Shown one piece after another: positions 23,321-34,324 of a stretch of 64,000 bases of DNA. Every line of letters begins with the position of its first letter. Position 1 is the stretch's first letter. Below the pieces are notes generated by a model. The model did not search any database. It worked only from the letters and a program-made list of their open reading frames with translations, and had not been told where the DNA came from. Location of the stretch: NCBI GenBank assembly GCA_025917655.1, contig CP084609.1, positions 1,178,001-1,242,000 of the forward strand, written 5' to 3'. The translations under genes were made by a program, and so were the position numbers. Origin of the DNA: Chlorella sorokiniana (Eukaryota; Chlorophyta; Trebouxiophyceae; Chlorellales; Chlorellaceae).

Positions 23321-26300
23321 ATGCATGTACTCCTGTGCAAGGCGCTCCCATTGGCACTTGTATTCCTTACATTGAGCCTCCATGTCGCACACGCACAGCA
23401 CCAGCCTCCAATCCAGACCGGGGAAGACTTCAGGCGCGCTATCTACACCGAGGTGCCCATGATGTCCAATACGGGCGCCGGAGGAGACGCATGCGTGCGC
23501 CTGCTGAACGCCACGGGCACCGTGGGGTGCTCCACCCCGGCATGCGGGCGGCGGAGGGCTGCTTGCTGCGCCTGGACGCCCTTCTGCCTCGCCCGGAGGA
23601 CTACCCAGGTGCCGCCTGCAGCCTTGGCATTGCTGATGGGCCTGGCAGTGGCGCCAGCGGACTGATAGAACAGTGCGCTCGCCCAAGCGTTGTGGGCCCT
23701 GCCACTCCTTGCATGCAGAGGCCGTCGCCGTGCTGCTGCCGCCCGCCCTGCTGCCCGCCTTCCTGGGCCAGTGCGCCGCCAACCCCAGCCTGGCGTGCCG
23801 CGTGCGCGGGGTGCTGCTGGAGCGGGGCCGCCGCCCGACTACAGCGACGCGGAGGCGGCGCCGCTCGCCGCGTTTGCGCTCTACGGCAACGCCTCATACG
23901 CTTGGAACCCCGCTGGTGGGTGCCGCCTGCTCGCCTGCCGTGCGTTCCTTAAGCGCAGGATTGACCTGGTCTGTGGCTGCAGCCTGGTTGACCTCCTTGA
24001 CAACCGCGCTCTGGTTTAATGCCTTTAAATGCTGCCTCCGAAGGGCAGCCGGCCGCAACCGCCGCCGCCTCCCTGCACCGCCTGCAGGTGCGGGCCTGTC
24101 TGTGCTGGATCTCCCCTTCCCCATCCTCCTGCTGGACGAAGCCTCGGCGGCGGACGCGGCCCGCCGCGCGGCCGAAAACATTGGCAAGGTGGGGGAACGG
24201 GGGGTTGGCGGGGCCGCCTACTTGGGAGCGGCATGGCGTGGCGCTGGCGCAGCCCAGCCCGCTGCCTTCAGGACCGCTGCCGTTGTGGAAAAGGATGGGC
24301 AAAGGGTGCTCCAGGACGCATCAGCTGCCTGCGCTTGTTTCCCACTGGCACAGTCCTGCGGGGCCCAACTCCCAACCCAGGGGCTGGTTGCCGTTGCGGG
24401 CGGTGCCGCCCTGCACCACCTGCCCCCAGGGCGCCGTGGCAGCACGTGGTGGGGTAACAGATGCAGGTGCCGACGACTGATGCAGAGGCCTGCTCCCGCC
24501 CCTGGAACCCCACGAGCGCAGAGCGGCAGCTCCCCCTGCACCACGCACGCATGGAGGCCAGGATGGACGGCGCGGGCAACAGCAGCGCATGCCTGGCGGC
24601 GGCGACGTGCCTGCCGCTGGGCGGGCACAGCGTGCTGGCGACGCTGCCGCCGCTGCCGCCGCCTGGCGCCGCCGGTGACGGCCTGCCTGCCCTGTGGCTG
24701 CTGGCCCAGGTGGACTCTGCGGCGCTGTTCCACGAAATGGCGGCGGGGGCAGACGCGCCCGTGTCGGGCCTCATTGCGCTGCTGGCGGCGGCGGAGCTGC
24801 TGGGCGCGGCGGCGGGGGCGGGCGGGGCGGGCCCCGCTCCGCCGCCGCCTCGTCTTTGCGGCGCTGACGGGCGAGCCCTGGGGCCTGATGGGCAGCAAAC
24901 GGCTTCTGTGGGAGATGCATCAGGGCAACAGCTCCGTGGCGGGGCTCAGCCTGGAGCCAGGGCGTGTGGCAGGGGTGAGTGGGGCTGCGTGGCGGCGTCA
25001 GCAAGCGGGCGGAGGCACCGCTTGCGTGCATGGCGTGCGTCAACGAACCACGCATGCTGCGGAGCTGGCTGGTCCGGGGTGCAGCAACAGACAGGCAGGC
25101 TGCCGGGAGCTGACCGGTGCGCCCCCGTGCTGTGCTGCCCCTCCTGCTGTGCCTGCTCAGGTGCTGGAAGTGACACAGGTGGGGCGAGCAGCGCGGGACG
25201 GCCCCAACGGCACCCTGCAGCTGTTTGCCCACACCCCCAAGGGCGGCGCCGAGCCTGCCGCGCACGCAGAGCTGCTGAGCGCGCTGCAGGCGGCGGCGGC
25301 TGCGGGGGCGGCGCGACGGTGTCGCCCGCAGGCGCCCAGGCGCCGGGGCTGCCGCCGACCGCCAGCGCGGGCTCGTTTGTGCGCGTGGGCGACCCCGCCG
25401 CAACGGCAGCCTGCCCGCGGCGCTGCTCGCGGGTTTCGACGCCGCCTTCCGCGGCAGCGCGTTCCAGAGCCGCCACGACACGCTGGCAACGCTGGACGCC
25501 GACAGCATTGCGGAGTCGGCGGCAGTGCTGGCCCGAGCGGCATACGCGCTGGCCTTGGATGGCGGCGGCGACGGCGGCGCCGCGGCGGCGGCGCTGCCGG
25601 TGGATCCGGCGGCGGTGAGCTGCGCGTGCAGGGGCTGATGCAGGTGGGCTGCACGCGCGGTTCTGGCACCTCCACCTGCTTGCAGCCACCCAGCAGCGCA
25701 GGGCGGCCGCGCGCTCTTCCCGGCCAGCTGGCGCCCGCCGAATCTGTGCCAGCGGCAGCGCCGGCCATCTGCCCTGCGCCCACAGCCATGTGCCGCCGCC
25801 ACCCTGCTGCCGCCGCTCCGCAGTGCCTGCTCAACTCCACCGTCGGCCTGGGCTGCCCGCTGGCCGCGGGGCTGATGAGCGCCGCGGGGGCGGCCGCGTG
25901 GGGCACTACGTCGGCGTACTGCGTACCATCGCAGCAGGTGCGGGGACCGGGGTGGGGAGCAGGGTTGGGGTACATCAAGGAGGCTTGATTGTCGTGTTTA
26001 TGGAGGGTGGGGTGAATGAAGGAGGACGTCTTCTGGAGGGGTGAGTGGCCCTGCATGAAGTCAAGCTAACTGATCGGCGACTGGTCTTGCGGCCCCCCCC
26101 CCATCCCCCAAATCTCCTCCACCACTCTGCTGTGCCTCTGCCCGTGCAGACCCGCAGTCTCCTGACCCTGCCGCGAAGAGCGACGTGGAGCGCTTCATCT
26201 GGAACTTCCTTGCCTTTGCCCTGGCACCCGACGCGCCGCGGCCGCCTGGCTGGGCCGCCAGCGGCGGCGGCAATAGCGAGGAGCGGGGGCCGGCCTGCGC

Positions 26301-27012
26301 GCCAGTAGCCTGCAGCCCTGCCAGCCAATGAATGCTACGGGGTGCCCCTTGGGCCACGTCTGTGCGGGGGCTCGCGGCCTGCCCGGGTGGGTGCCGCTGC
26401 ACCCGCTTGCCACTCCGCTGTTGTGCCACGCTGCCGCTGACGCCACGCCTGGCGGTGCTCCGAGTGACGCGCCGCGCTTGTCCTCTCAACTTCTGCGCTG
26501 CTCCTTGCGCTGCCTGACGACCTGCAAGCGCCGTGCTGGCCATCTGCAGGCCCGAGGGGCGCGGGGTGTGCCTCAACGCAACGGCGCGGTACGTGCCAGC
26601 GTACAGCACCTCCCTCACCTGCGAAGGCTGCGACGGCGGCAGCACTGCGGGCGGCCAGCACTGGCGCCTGAGCGACGCAGCGGCCGAGTGGTGGGTGAAG
26701 CGGTGCCGGCCTGCAGGCAGCCACGCTGCGCGCACCACGGCTGCGGCTGTGCCCCCCTGCGGCTGATGCTGACGCGTGCCGCGCTGCGCTGTCCCGTGCG
26801 ATCGCAGGGAGCGGCAGAGCGGCTGGCCGCCCGACCCCCTTTGGACGGAGAGCAACTGGCCGGTGGGTCAGCCCGCCCTAACGCTCTTCCTGCGGGAGGC
26901 GGAGGGGATGGAGAGCGCCCTGCTGGCGGCGGGCCTGATAACGGCGGCAGCCAGCGTGGCCATCGTGCTGATCATGCAGGCAGTGCACAGCCGCAAACTC
27001 AAGCAGCAGTGA
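23321..27012 (+). CDS. NCT: Nicastrin, gamma-secretase subunit
   Basis: Nicastrin is the large glycosylated ectodomain subunit of gamma-secretase, pairing with presenilin, APH-1 and PEN-2. Start ATG 23321 gives a signal peptide (MHVLLCKALPLALVFLTLSL). Family marks follow in order. They are FRRAIYTEV and ACVRLLNATGTVGC (about 23440-23530); ALYGNASYAWNPA (about 23880); and SVLDLPFPILLLDEAS (about 24100). Next come LPALWLLAQVDSAALFHEMA (about 24690) and FAALTGEPWGLMGSKRLLW (about 24855-24910, the DYIGS-loop equivalent). Late marks are AVLAICRPEGRGVCLNATARY (about 26530) and PLWTESNWPVG (about 26840). A single C-terminal helix (LLAAGLITAAASVAIVLIMQ) ends with the short tail HSRKLKQQ. At least ten exons are present. 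One-base losses, for example at 23537 and about 23835, break the frame repeatedly but leave the domain order intact. Confidence 0.9.
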
Positions 27013-27044
27013 CGAGTGAGGTTGCTCAGGTGCCCAGGCCGTCG

Positions 27045-27049
27045 TGTAA
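27045..27049 (+). terminator. Putative TGTAA polyadenylation signal of nicastrin
   Basis: TGTAA occurs 33 bp after the nicastrin stop codon, in a typical position for the green-algal signal. Confidence 0.5.
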
Positions 27050-27298
27050 ACGCTGGCCAAGTGAGCGCATGGCGGCAGCGGCACGGAGTGTACATGAGCG
27101 TGCGGGATTGGGTCGCACATGTAAGTTCAACGTTCAATTGCGTTCTAAAGATTCAGATTGCACATTCACAGCGCAGCGCAGACAGCAGCAGGCTTGTGCT
27201 GCGACGACAGTCTGGACAGGGCGTGCTGTTATTAGTAATCAATTGGTTGGCGTCTATAAACGCCTCCCGGGGCTGGGTCGGGCTCCTCCAGCTTTGCC

Positions 27299-30200
27299 AT
27301 GCGCAGGGCGGCATCGCGCCTGTTGTCAAAGGCGCTGCAGGCGGATTGCGGCTCGGCTTCATATGCAGCATCTTACAATGCATACGTCGTGACATCAGTA
27401 GCGGCCTTGCAGACCCCTCAGGTCAGACCGGCTTTGGCAGCAGGGCCGCTGCCGCTGCCGGGCCGCCGGCTGCTTTGCAGCGCGTCGGGCCGCCACACAG
27501 TCCCGGCTTACCCCAACATACCATTCCCTGTTGCAAGTTGCAGGGTGCAGCCAGCTGGGGCCTGGTCCAGCTCACAGCAGGCGGCCAGCATCGGCTGCAC
27601 AGCGCGCTGGCGGCTGTCCAGCCAGCGGATGAGGGAGACGCAGCCGACGGCGAGGCACCTTCACCACGGCTAGAGCAGCATACGGCAGCTCCTGCGCTGC
27701 AGGAACCAGCAGCAGCAGCAGGGGAAGCAACAGCGGCGGTCGCAGCGCCGCAGGCCGCAAGCCCCGCGCTCAGCAGCCGCCGCGGCCGCGCCTCGCGCGG
27801 CCGCCTGCAGCCCCGCCTCAGGCGCCGCCGCAGCTGCTGAAGCTGAGCGAGGAGCAGTGGCAGCGATGGGTGGCTCGGCCACTGCCGCCCGAGCGTGAGC
27901 ACCTGCGCAATCGGCCGCCATCCTGGAAAACGCAGGAGGACTGCGACAGCTACTTCCTCACTATGGACCTGCTGCACAGGGTGGAGAGCTGTGAGGAGGT
28001 ACGGGGGCGGTACGATGGCCCCACGGGGACCGCACCGCAGCTGGCAGGGCCGGGCGGCGAGGGGCAGGGGACGGCGACGCCCCCGCTGCCCAGGTGCCGC
28101 CCGAGGGCTGACTGGCGCTGCTTTGCTGCGCTGTGCTGCGCTGCGCTGCTGCCAGCGCTGCCATGCAGGGAGGGAAACCACACACGCCCACACCAAACTT
28201 TTAAACCAAGCGTGCCCCCCCCCCCCCCCCCCTTCCACCTCACCACCGCCGCAGCTGCTGGATCGCGTGCGGCAGGTGGTGGTGCAGCGCCCGTTGAACG
28301 TGCGGGAGCTGACGGTGGCCTGTTCGCGTATGGGCCGCCTCTACACCTCGGTGTACCACCGAACGGGGGCACGCAAAGGCGACGCGGGTGGGTGTCTGTG
28401 TGGGGGTGCACGCAAAGGCGACGCGGGTGGGTGTCTGTGTGGGGGTGCGAAAGGGGGGGCCCGATGCGCGTGCCCCCAGGGGTAGGTGGCCGGAACTGTA
28501 CTTCATGTGCGTGCGTTTGGAGATGTGATGGAGAGGTGCGGAAGGCGGGGATGAGGTCATTTGCACCGCCGCTTCAGCCCCTCAAGCCCGCGCGGGGGCA
28601 GCCATCCAGCCGCCAGCGGATCGCTGTGTCTGTGCCACGCTATACTCAGTGCGGCTGTGGCACAACCTCCTGCCGACCGCCCAGAAGCGCACGCCGCTGC
28701 CCTGACCGCCCTGCCTTGCCCCCTCGCTGCAGACAACAACACCACGCACTGTGCCGCCATGTACGAGCTGGCCCTGCCCCTCCTCACAGCTGCGGACACC
28801 CAGGCAAGCCGACCAAAAGAAAACCGGCGGGGCGGGCGGGCTGCGGGTGGCGCCTGCCCTGCCGTTTTGGCCGGGGGCAAGCGGTTGCTGTGCTCGCACT
28901 GAAAGCTCCTGTGGCCACACCTCAGCGCCGGCCGTTGTCCGCTGTGCATTGCTGCTCCGCGGACCCGCTTTGCCTCCTTTCCCCGCTGCGGCCCCCGCCC
29001 TCACCATCCCCACGTTGCCGCTGCCACCCTCCACCCACTCACCCACCCGCACTCCTGTACTGCCTGTACTGCTCCAGGCGGTGGCCACCGTGCTGTGGAT
29101 GTGCTCGCGCTTCCACAACCGGCCGCCCGTCCCGCAGCGCCGACCTGGAGGCCGCGCTGTGGGAGCGGCGGCACACCTTCAACTTTGTGGAGACCAGCAA
29201 CATCCTGTTCAGGCGGAGCGACGGCCGTGCCGCCGCCGCGCCGTGTGGCGTGCATGCACCGTGACTTGGGGCGAGGGGGCTCAACCCTTACCGCCCCTTG
29301 ACGCCTCCTGCTCCTCAAACCCTCTCCGCCTTCGCGCCCCCTCCGCCGCATGCAGCCTGGGCGTGCTGTACTGGTGCCCCACCAACCCCGAGCTGGTGGA
29401 GGCAATGCTGGATCGTGTGCTGCGCCGCCCCAACTGCCTCACCCCTTGGATGGTTTGCAACATGCTTTGGGGATGCGCCCGCCTCAGCCGGTGCGCCTCC
29501 TTTACCAAATAAACACGTTTGGTTGTGTTGGTGTGGGTGGGAGACTCTAAGGGCGGGGTGCGACAGAGTTTCTTTTTATGGGGGGGCACAGAGGAGATGT
29601 GCTGGCAGCTTCCGCCCACAACGCCTGCGACGGCTCCGCAAGCAACCAGGCCGCTCCACTTGCTGCGCGCTGTGTTGGCCGCACAGCGTGGCCCTGGCCG
29701 TGATCGTTGCCGTGGGCCTGAGCAGCGGCGCCTCCCTCCGTCACCCGCCCTGCTTCGCTGCCTCGTTGCACACCTGCCCTCGCCCGCCCGCTGCCCCTGC
29801 GGCTTGCACTGCCCCCGTCCCCTGCCGCCATTGCCAACCGTTGCATGACCCCCGCCTTTTTCCTTTCAGCAGCAACCCCCTCGGCAGCGTGAGCTTCCAC
29901 CCGGGCGAGAGCCGCGTGGATGCGCTGCTGCGCGCGGTGCTGCCCAAGCTGCCCACCTTCCTGCCGGAGTCGTTCACCTCCATCCTCTTCTCGCTGGCCT
30001 GCCTGGGCTGCCGCCCCGGTGAGCCGCGGCCGACGCCAGCCTGCTTCCTCTGCCGCTGCCGTGCTGCTTCCTCTGCCGCAGGCTTGCGCGGCTTGGCTTG
30101 GCGGCGGGTGCGGTGCCTGCGGCTGTCAAGAGGCTTTGTTCAAGCGGGGCCGGGCGGCGTGAGCGAGGGGACGAGGCGTGACGCGTGCTGTGCCTGCCGT

Positions 30201-32206
30201 GCCGTGCTGCGCTGCGCTGTGCAGGCGACGGCATGCTGAGCATTCTGCTGGAGGCCATGGAGCCGCGGCTGGGCGAGTTCAGTGCCAGGTGGGCGTGTGG
30301 GCGCTGGGCATGTGGGCGCTGGGCATCTGGGCGCAGGACATGTGGGCACGGTGCAGGCACGTTGGAGCAAGTCCTCGTGCCTCTTCCCAAGTGTCCCTCA
30401 TGGTTTGTTTCTCCAGGCCAACAGGCCGACCTGCAGCCGGTTTACAGCCTTCCCGACAGATTATGCCCCCGACTGCCCGCCATCTCATCCCGCCCGGTGT
30501 GGCGTGCCCCCACTCCCCCCAGCAGGCAGCTGGTCATTGCTGCCTGGGCGCTGGGCCTGCTGCAGCTGGGCCCCACGCTGGGTGACAGCCTGTGGCGGCG
30601 CCTGTGCGACTCGACGCTGGGGCAGGCAGACAACTTCAGGCCGCCCACCGCGCCGCTGCTGCTGCTGGGCGCAGCACTGCTGGAGATGCCGCCCACGGGT
30701 GCGCCCTCCCGCCTCCCTGCCCCCTGGGCCCTGCTGCGGCGGGCCGGGGCTCTCCATTCTCCTCCCGCAACATATCTGCCTCCTTGCGTCAGGCTTGCTG
30801 CAGCAGCGCCCCTTCCGCACTGTTCCCTCTCCCGCCCTCGCAGTCCGCCCACCCACCCATCTCTCCGCCCCCTTTCGCACCCCACACACATCACCTAAGC
30901 CAGCTTGCTGGAGGCACCCCCAACCTGTCCACCCCCCTCCCCACGCAGCCGGATCGCTGGAGCTGGCGCTGCGCAAGACCCAGGAGTTTGGGGGCAGCTG
31001 CGCCTGGGAGACGTCATTGTGAGCTGCTGCCCCCCCGCCCCCCTTCCCCAAATACACACACAAAACATGTTGTCCTCCCGCTGAGGTTGCCAGCGCTTGG
31101 CGTTGCCAGCCAAGTCCCCCTGCTGGCGGCTGTCTGGTGGCGAGGCCTGGCTGGGGGCCAGCGCTGCCGCCCATGCTCACGCTGTGTGCGCTGCCCCCGC
31201 TCCGTGCGCTCAGGTCACCCTGTGGTCTCTCATGAAGCTGGGCCACCGCAAGGACTCCGGCCTGCCCCCAGGCCTGTGTGAGGTGAGGGGGTGGGAGCGG
31301 GGCGGTTGGCATAGGAAGCGTGAAGCTGCGGCGATGCTCAGCACAGGGCGCTCTGTCAGGGGCCCCGCACCGCCGGGCGCCGCCTCACGTCTCCCGGGAC
31401 GGCCGCCCCTGCCACCCGCTCTCGCGCGTTTCGCCGCTCCCTCGGCTGGCGGCGAGAGGCTTGGTGTGCGCCCGCGCTGCTGCAGGGGCTGACCCAGCGC
31501 TACCTGGAGGTCAGCCAGGAGCAGGCGCCCACGCTGCGACAGGTGGCGGCCTTCCTCCTCGCCAACTCGGACCTCGGGTGGGCCCTTTTGTTTTGATTTG
31601 TTGGGAGGGGAGGTGCGCTGCAAGTGGGCCTTGAGTGGCGGAGAGCCTGGTGGGGCTAAGAGCGGGGATGAGCGCAGGTCCAACCTGACGGGGACTGGCA
31701 GCCCCGGGGCACACACTCATCGCTGCACGGGCAGCGCGTTCCGCTGCGGCTGCTCATCGTTGAGACGTCCCCGTGCTGCGCAGGCACTCTCTGGGGCGCG
31801 CGTGCTCGCGCGGTGCATCCAGCAGGCGGAGGAAGCGCTGGCCCAGGGCGGCTGCCGCCTGACGCGTGCCGACGCCGGCACGCTCATCACCGCCTTTGAG
31901 CGGCAGGGCTCCGAGGCGGGCCTGGACTTCATGAGGCGGTGCGCTGCTGCCGCCGGCCGCGCACGCCGCCCGGCTGGGAGCCGCGATACATGCGCTGGAG
32001 TTTGATGCCAAGGCTTGCCGCCGGCCTGGCCCTGCCGCAGCAGGCGCTCCGCCGCCGCAAGACCGTGTGCGCCCAGGTGCTTCTCCCGACTTTCCTTGCT
32101 TTGCTGCAGGCACCTAATGGACGCAGAGGAGCTGGAAGAAGGCTCGCAGGACTTGGGGGTGGATCTGGCGGACGCGGTGCGCCCCTCGGGCCTCGTCAGC
32201 GTGTGA
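27299..32206 (+). CDS. Probable mitochondrial helical-repeat (FASTK/OPR-type) RNA-binding protein
   Basis: Start ATG 27299 gives MRRAASRLLSKALQ, an amphipathic, Arg-rich mitochondrial presequence. After a low-complexity linker comes LSEEQWQRWVARPLPPE (about 27840). At least ten short exons then encode helix-turn-helix repeats with a recurring Trp/Leu signature: TVLWMCSRF (about 29090), NMLWGCARLS (about 29460), ILFSLACLGCRPG (about 29985), LVIAAWALGLLQLGP (about 30530) and VTLWSLMKLG (about 31215). The last exons give LARCIQQAEEALAQG, LITAFERQGSE and an acidic end (DLGVDLADAVRPSGLVSV), with the stop at 32204-32206. Such arrays occur in algal OPR proteins and FASTK relatives that act on organellar transcripts. 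I see no RAP domain at the C-terminus. The repeat class is inference; the targeting presequence is seen directly. Confidence 0.6.
28215..28232 (+). repeat. Cytosine homopolymer of 18
   Basis: An uninterrupted run of 18 C lies in an intron of the helical-repeat gene, just upstream of the acceptor before LLDRVRQVVV. Its true length is unlikely to be reliable. Confidence 0.9.
28366..28448 (+). repeat. 39-bp direct tandem duplication
   Basis: Two adjacent copies with a 39-bp period share CGCAAAGGCGACGCGGGTGG and the following GTGTCTGTGTGGGGG. They lie after the exon ending SVYHR and I read them as intronic. The period is a multiple of three and one frame is open through both copies, so exon status cannot be fully excluded. 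Confidence 0.85.
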
Positions 32207-32502
32207 GCTGGGCGGCGGCGGCGGCGAAACGGCGTGAAGCTGCTCACTCCGGCGCTTGAGGCCCTGCCACAGCGGACAATGCTGTCGAGCTCGCTTTGTG
32301 CAAGAACTGTGCCAGCCACTCACTGGGCATGCATGTGATGCTTCAATAGGGGGCGCGCCCGGGCGCATTGCCAGCATGGTGTTACTGGGCGGTCCTGACA
32401 TCGCTCATACGCCAACTCCGCATGCATCATTGTGGTGAAAGTTGTATGTCTGGATGGCCTGTATCTCAGCTGACACAAGCCTGCGTGCGGCGTTTTTGCG
32501 GC

Positions 32503-34087
32503 ATGGACTGCCCGGAGTGCCCCTGCCCCTTTCTGCTGCGCCTTCAGCCCTCAAAGGACTGTGGCATGCTTCATTATCCAAGGTTCCAAAGCACACGGAA
32601 GCTGCGGCGGCGCCTAGCGGGATGGATGAACCGGCTACGCTCCGACCCGTTCCGAGAGTGAGGCGCTGCCCCTCTTGGAGTGAGATGAGCTCTGTGCGGC
32701 AGCGTAGCTTTAACGGCTGCTTGGCAGCGGCCACAAAGACCTAACCTCGCTGGGCACCGCCGGCGTGCAGGGAGCTCAACAGGAAGGCCGCGCCCAGTGA
32801 CGCGGTTGGCGCGGTCCTGTCCTCCCTGCTGCTCTCCCTCCTCATCTACCACAAACTGCTCCGCCTGGGCAGCTTTGGTGAGCGCAGCGGAGCCACCCCA
32901 GTCGCCGCCCGCACGCGCCAGCGGAGCCACCCTCACCCGCTTCTGCGCACCCGCTTCTGTGCAAAGCGCAGGCCTGGCTGCTGTGGGCGCCTCCCATGCC
33001 GCCTTCCTGCTGGTGGGTCCCTACCTGGTGGCCACGCGGCGCCGGCTGTACGTGGCCCACCGGGAGCTGCTGGTGGCCGCCACGCTGCTGCACTGCTGCC
33101 TCGTCAGCCGCTGCATCTCGTCCTGGAGCCCCCACAACATGCTGGTGCACCACGGCGGCAGCGCGCCCGCCTGCTGGCACTGCACCTGCTGGCGGGCACC
33201 CCGCTGTACACCACCTTGTACTGTCTGTACGGACGCATGGCGATGAGCTGGACCCTGGCGGTGCTGCCCGCCGTCGTGGTGCTGCCGGTGGGGCCCAGCG
33301 CTGCATCACCTTGCCGCTACGCCCTTGGCGCTACTACGCCCTTGGCGCTGCTACGACCTTGCTCGCAGCGCTTGGTCTGGCTGATCCGCGAACGAGAATA
33401 CGTCGTCTCCCTCTGCACGGCGCTCCCCCCCCCCCCCGCAGCTCACGTTTGGGCGCAGCGTGTGCCACCGTGTGCTGGCGGTACCGGGGCGGAGGCGCCC
33501 CTGGTCGACTTGTACCGCACTCTGAGCCTGATACAGTGAGTGGCGCGCCTCACGCGGCTGCTGCATGGGCTGCGCCTCCTCCCGGCACGTGAGCGCTGGC
33601 CGAGGCCCGCTCTGGCCCTGCAGCCGACACCCGTTGGTGCAACTCCTCTGCCTGCCCTGACAGCCCCCTGGCATCCTCCCCTGCTGCCACGCGTGCACGC
33701 ACCGCAGCGCCGCGCCGCTGGCACTCCCGGATGCGGCGCTGGCCGGCGGCGGCGGCCCCCTTGCAGCAGTGCTTGGCGGTGGACGCTTGGATCGTGGGGC
33801 TGCTGGGGGCTGCGCTGCCTCTCATGCTGGTGCGCCGCATGGAGGCGCACAACCGTCTGCTGCTGGCGACGAGGCGGCAAGCGCAGGTGCAGCAAGGCAG
33901 CGAGGAGCGGCCCGCGCCGCTGCAGCGAGCAGAGGAGGTTTCGAGGGCGGGGCTGCGCCCGAGCTGCTGCAGCTCAGCTGTTACCCCGGAGCACCCGTGC
34001 TGGAGCTGTGGCTGGCCTCGTGCCTGCTGTGGGGGCGCAGCCGCGGGCGTCGCGCCCCTGCTTTACCGCTGGGCTGCCGCGAGGTGA
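32503..34087 (+). CDS. Multi-pass membrane protein of unknown function
   Basis: I do not recognise the family. ATG 32503 gives MDCPECPCPFLLRLQPSKD, then LRRRLAGWMNRLRSDPFRE. Splicing at about 32656 to an acceptor at 32770 yields ELNRKAAPSDAVGAVLSSLL and a first helix (LLSLLIYHKLLRLGSFG). A second block (about 32970-33180) has SHAAFLLVGPYLVATRRRLY, AHRELLVAATLLHCC and SRCISSWSPHNML. A third has LLALHLLAGTPLYTTLYCLY and WTLAVLPAVVVLPVG. A late block (about 33770-33900) has AWIVGLLGAALPLMLVRRME then a basic/Gln-rich tail. I count five to six helices. Frames change near 33175, 33430 and 33950. The stop is 34087 in one frame and 34158 in another. Confidence 0.5.
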
Positions 34088-34324
34088 CGGCGGGCGCGCG
34101 GGGCTCACACTGCGCTGTCAGGAATCAATCAATTGCTGGCCAGGCTGCGGGCTTGTGAAGCTTCAGGCACCCACTGATGCTGGTGGGCCAGCGCAGAGGG
34201 AACAAGGTCAAGGATAACGACAGCTAGACAAAGCACGAGCAGCAAAGCGGGCCAGTCATGTGAGCAGTGTGAGCCGGCTTGCACGGGCGCTGGCTTGGCG
34301 GCGTCCGCGCCGACCCGCGACGCC

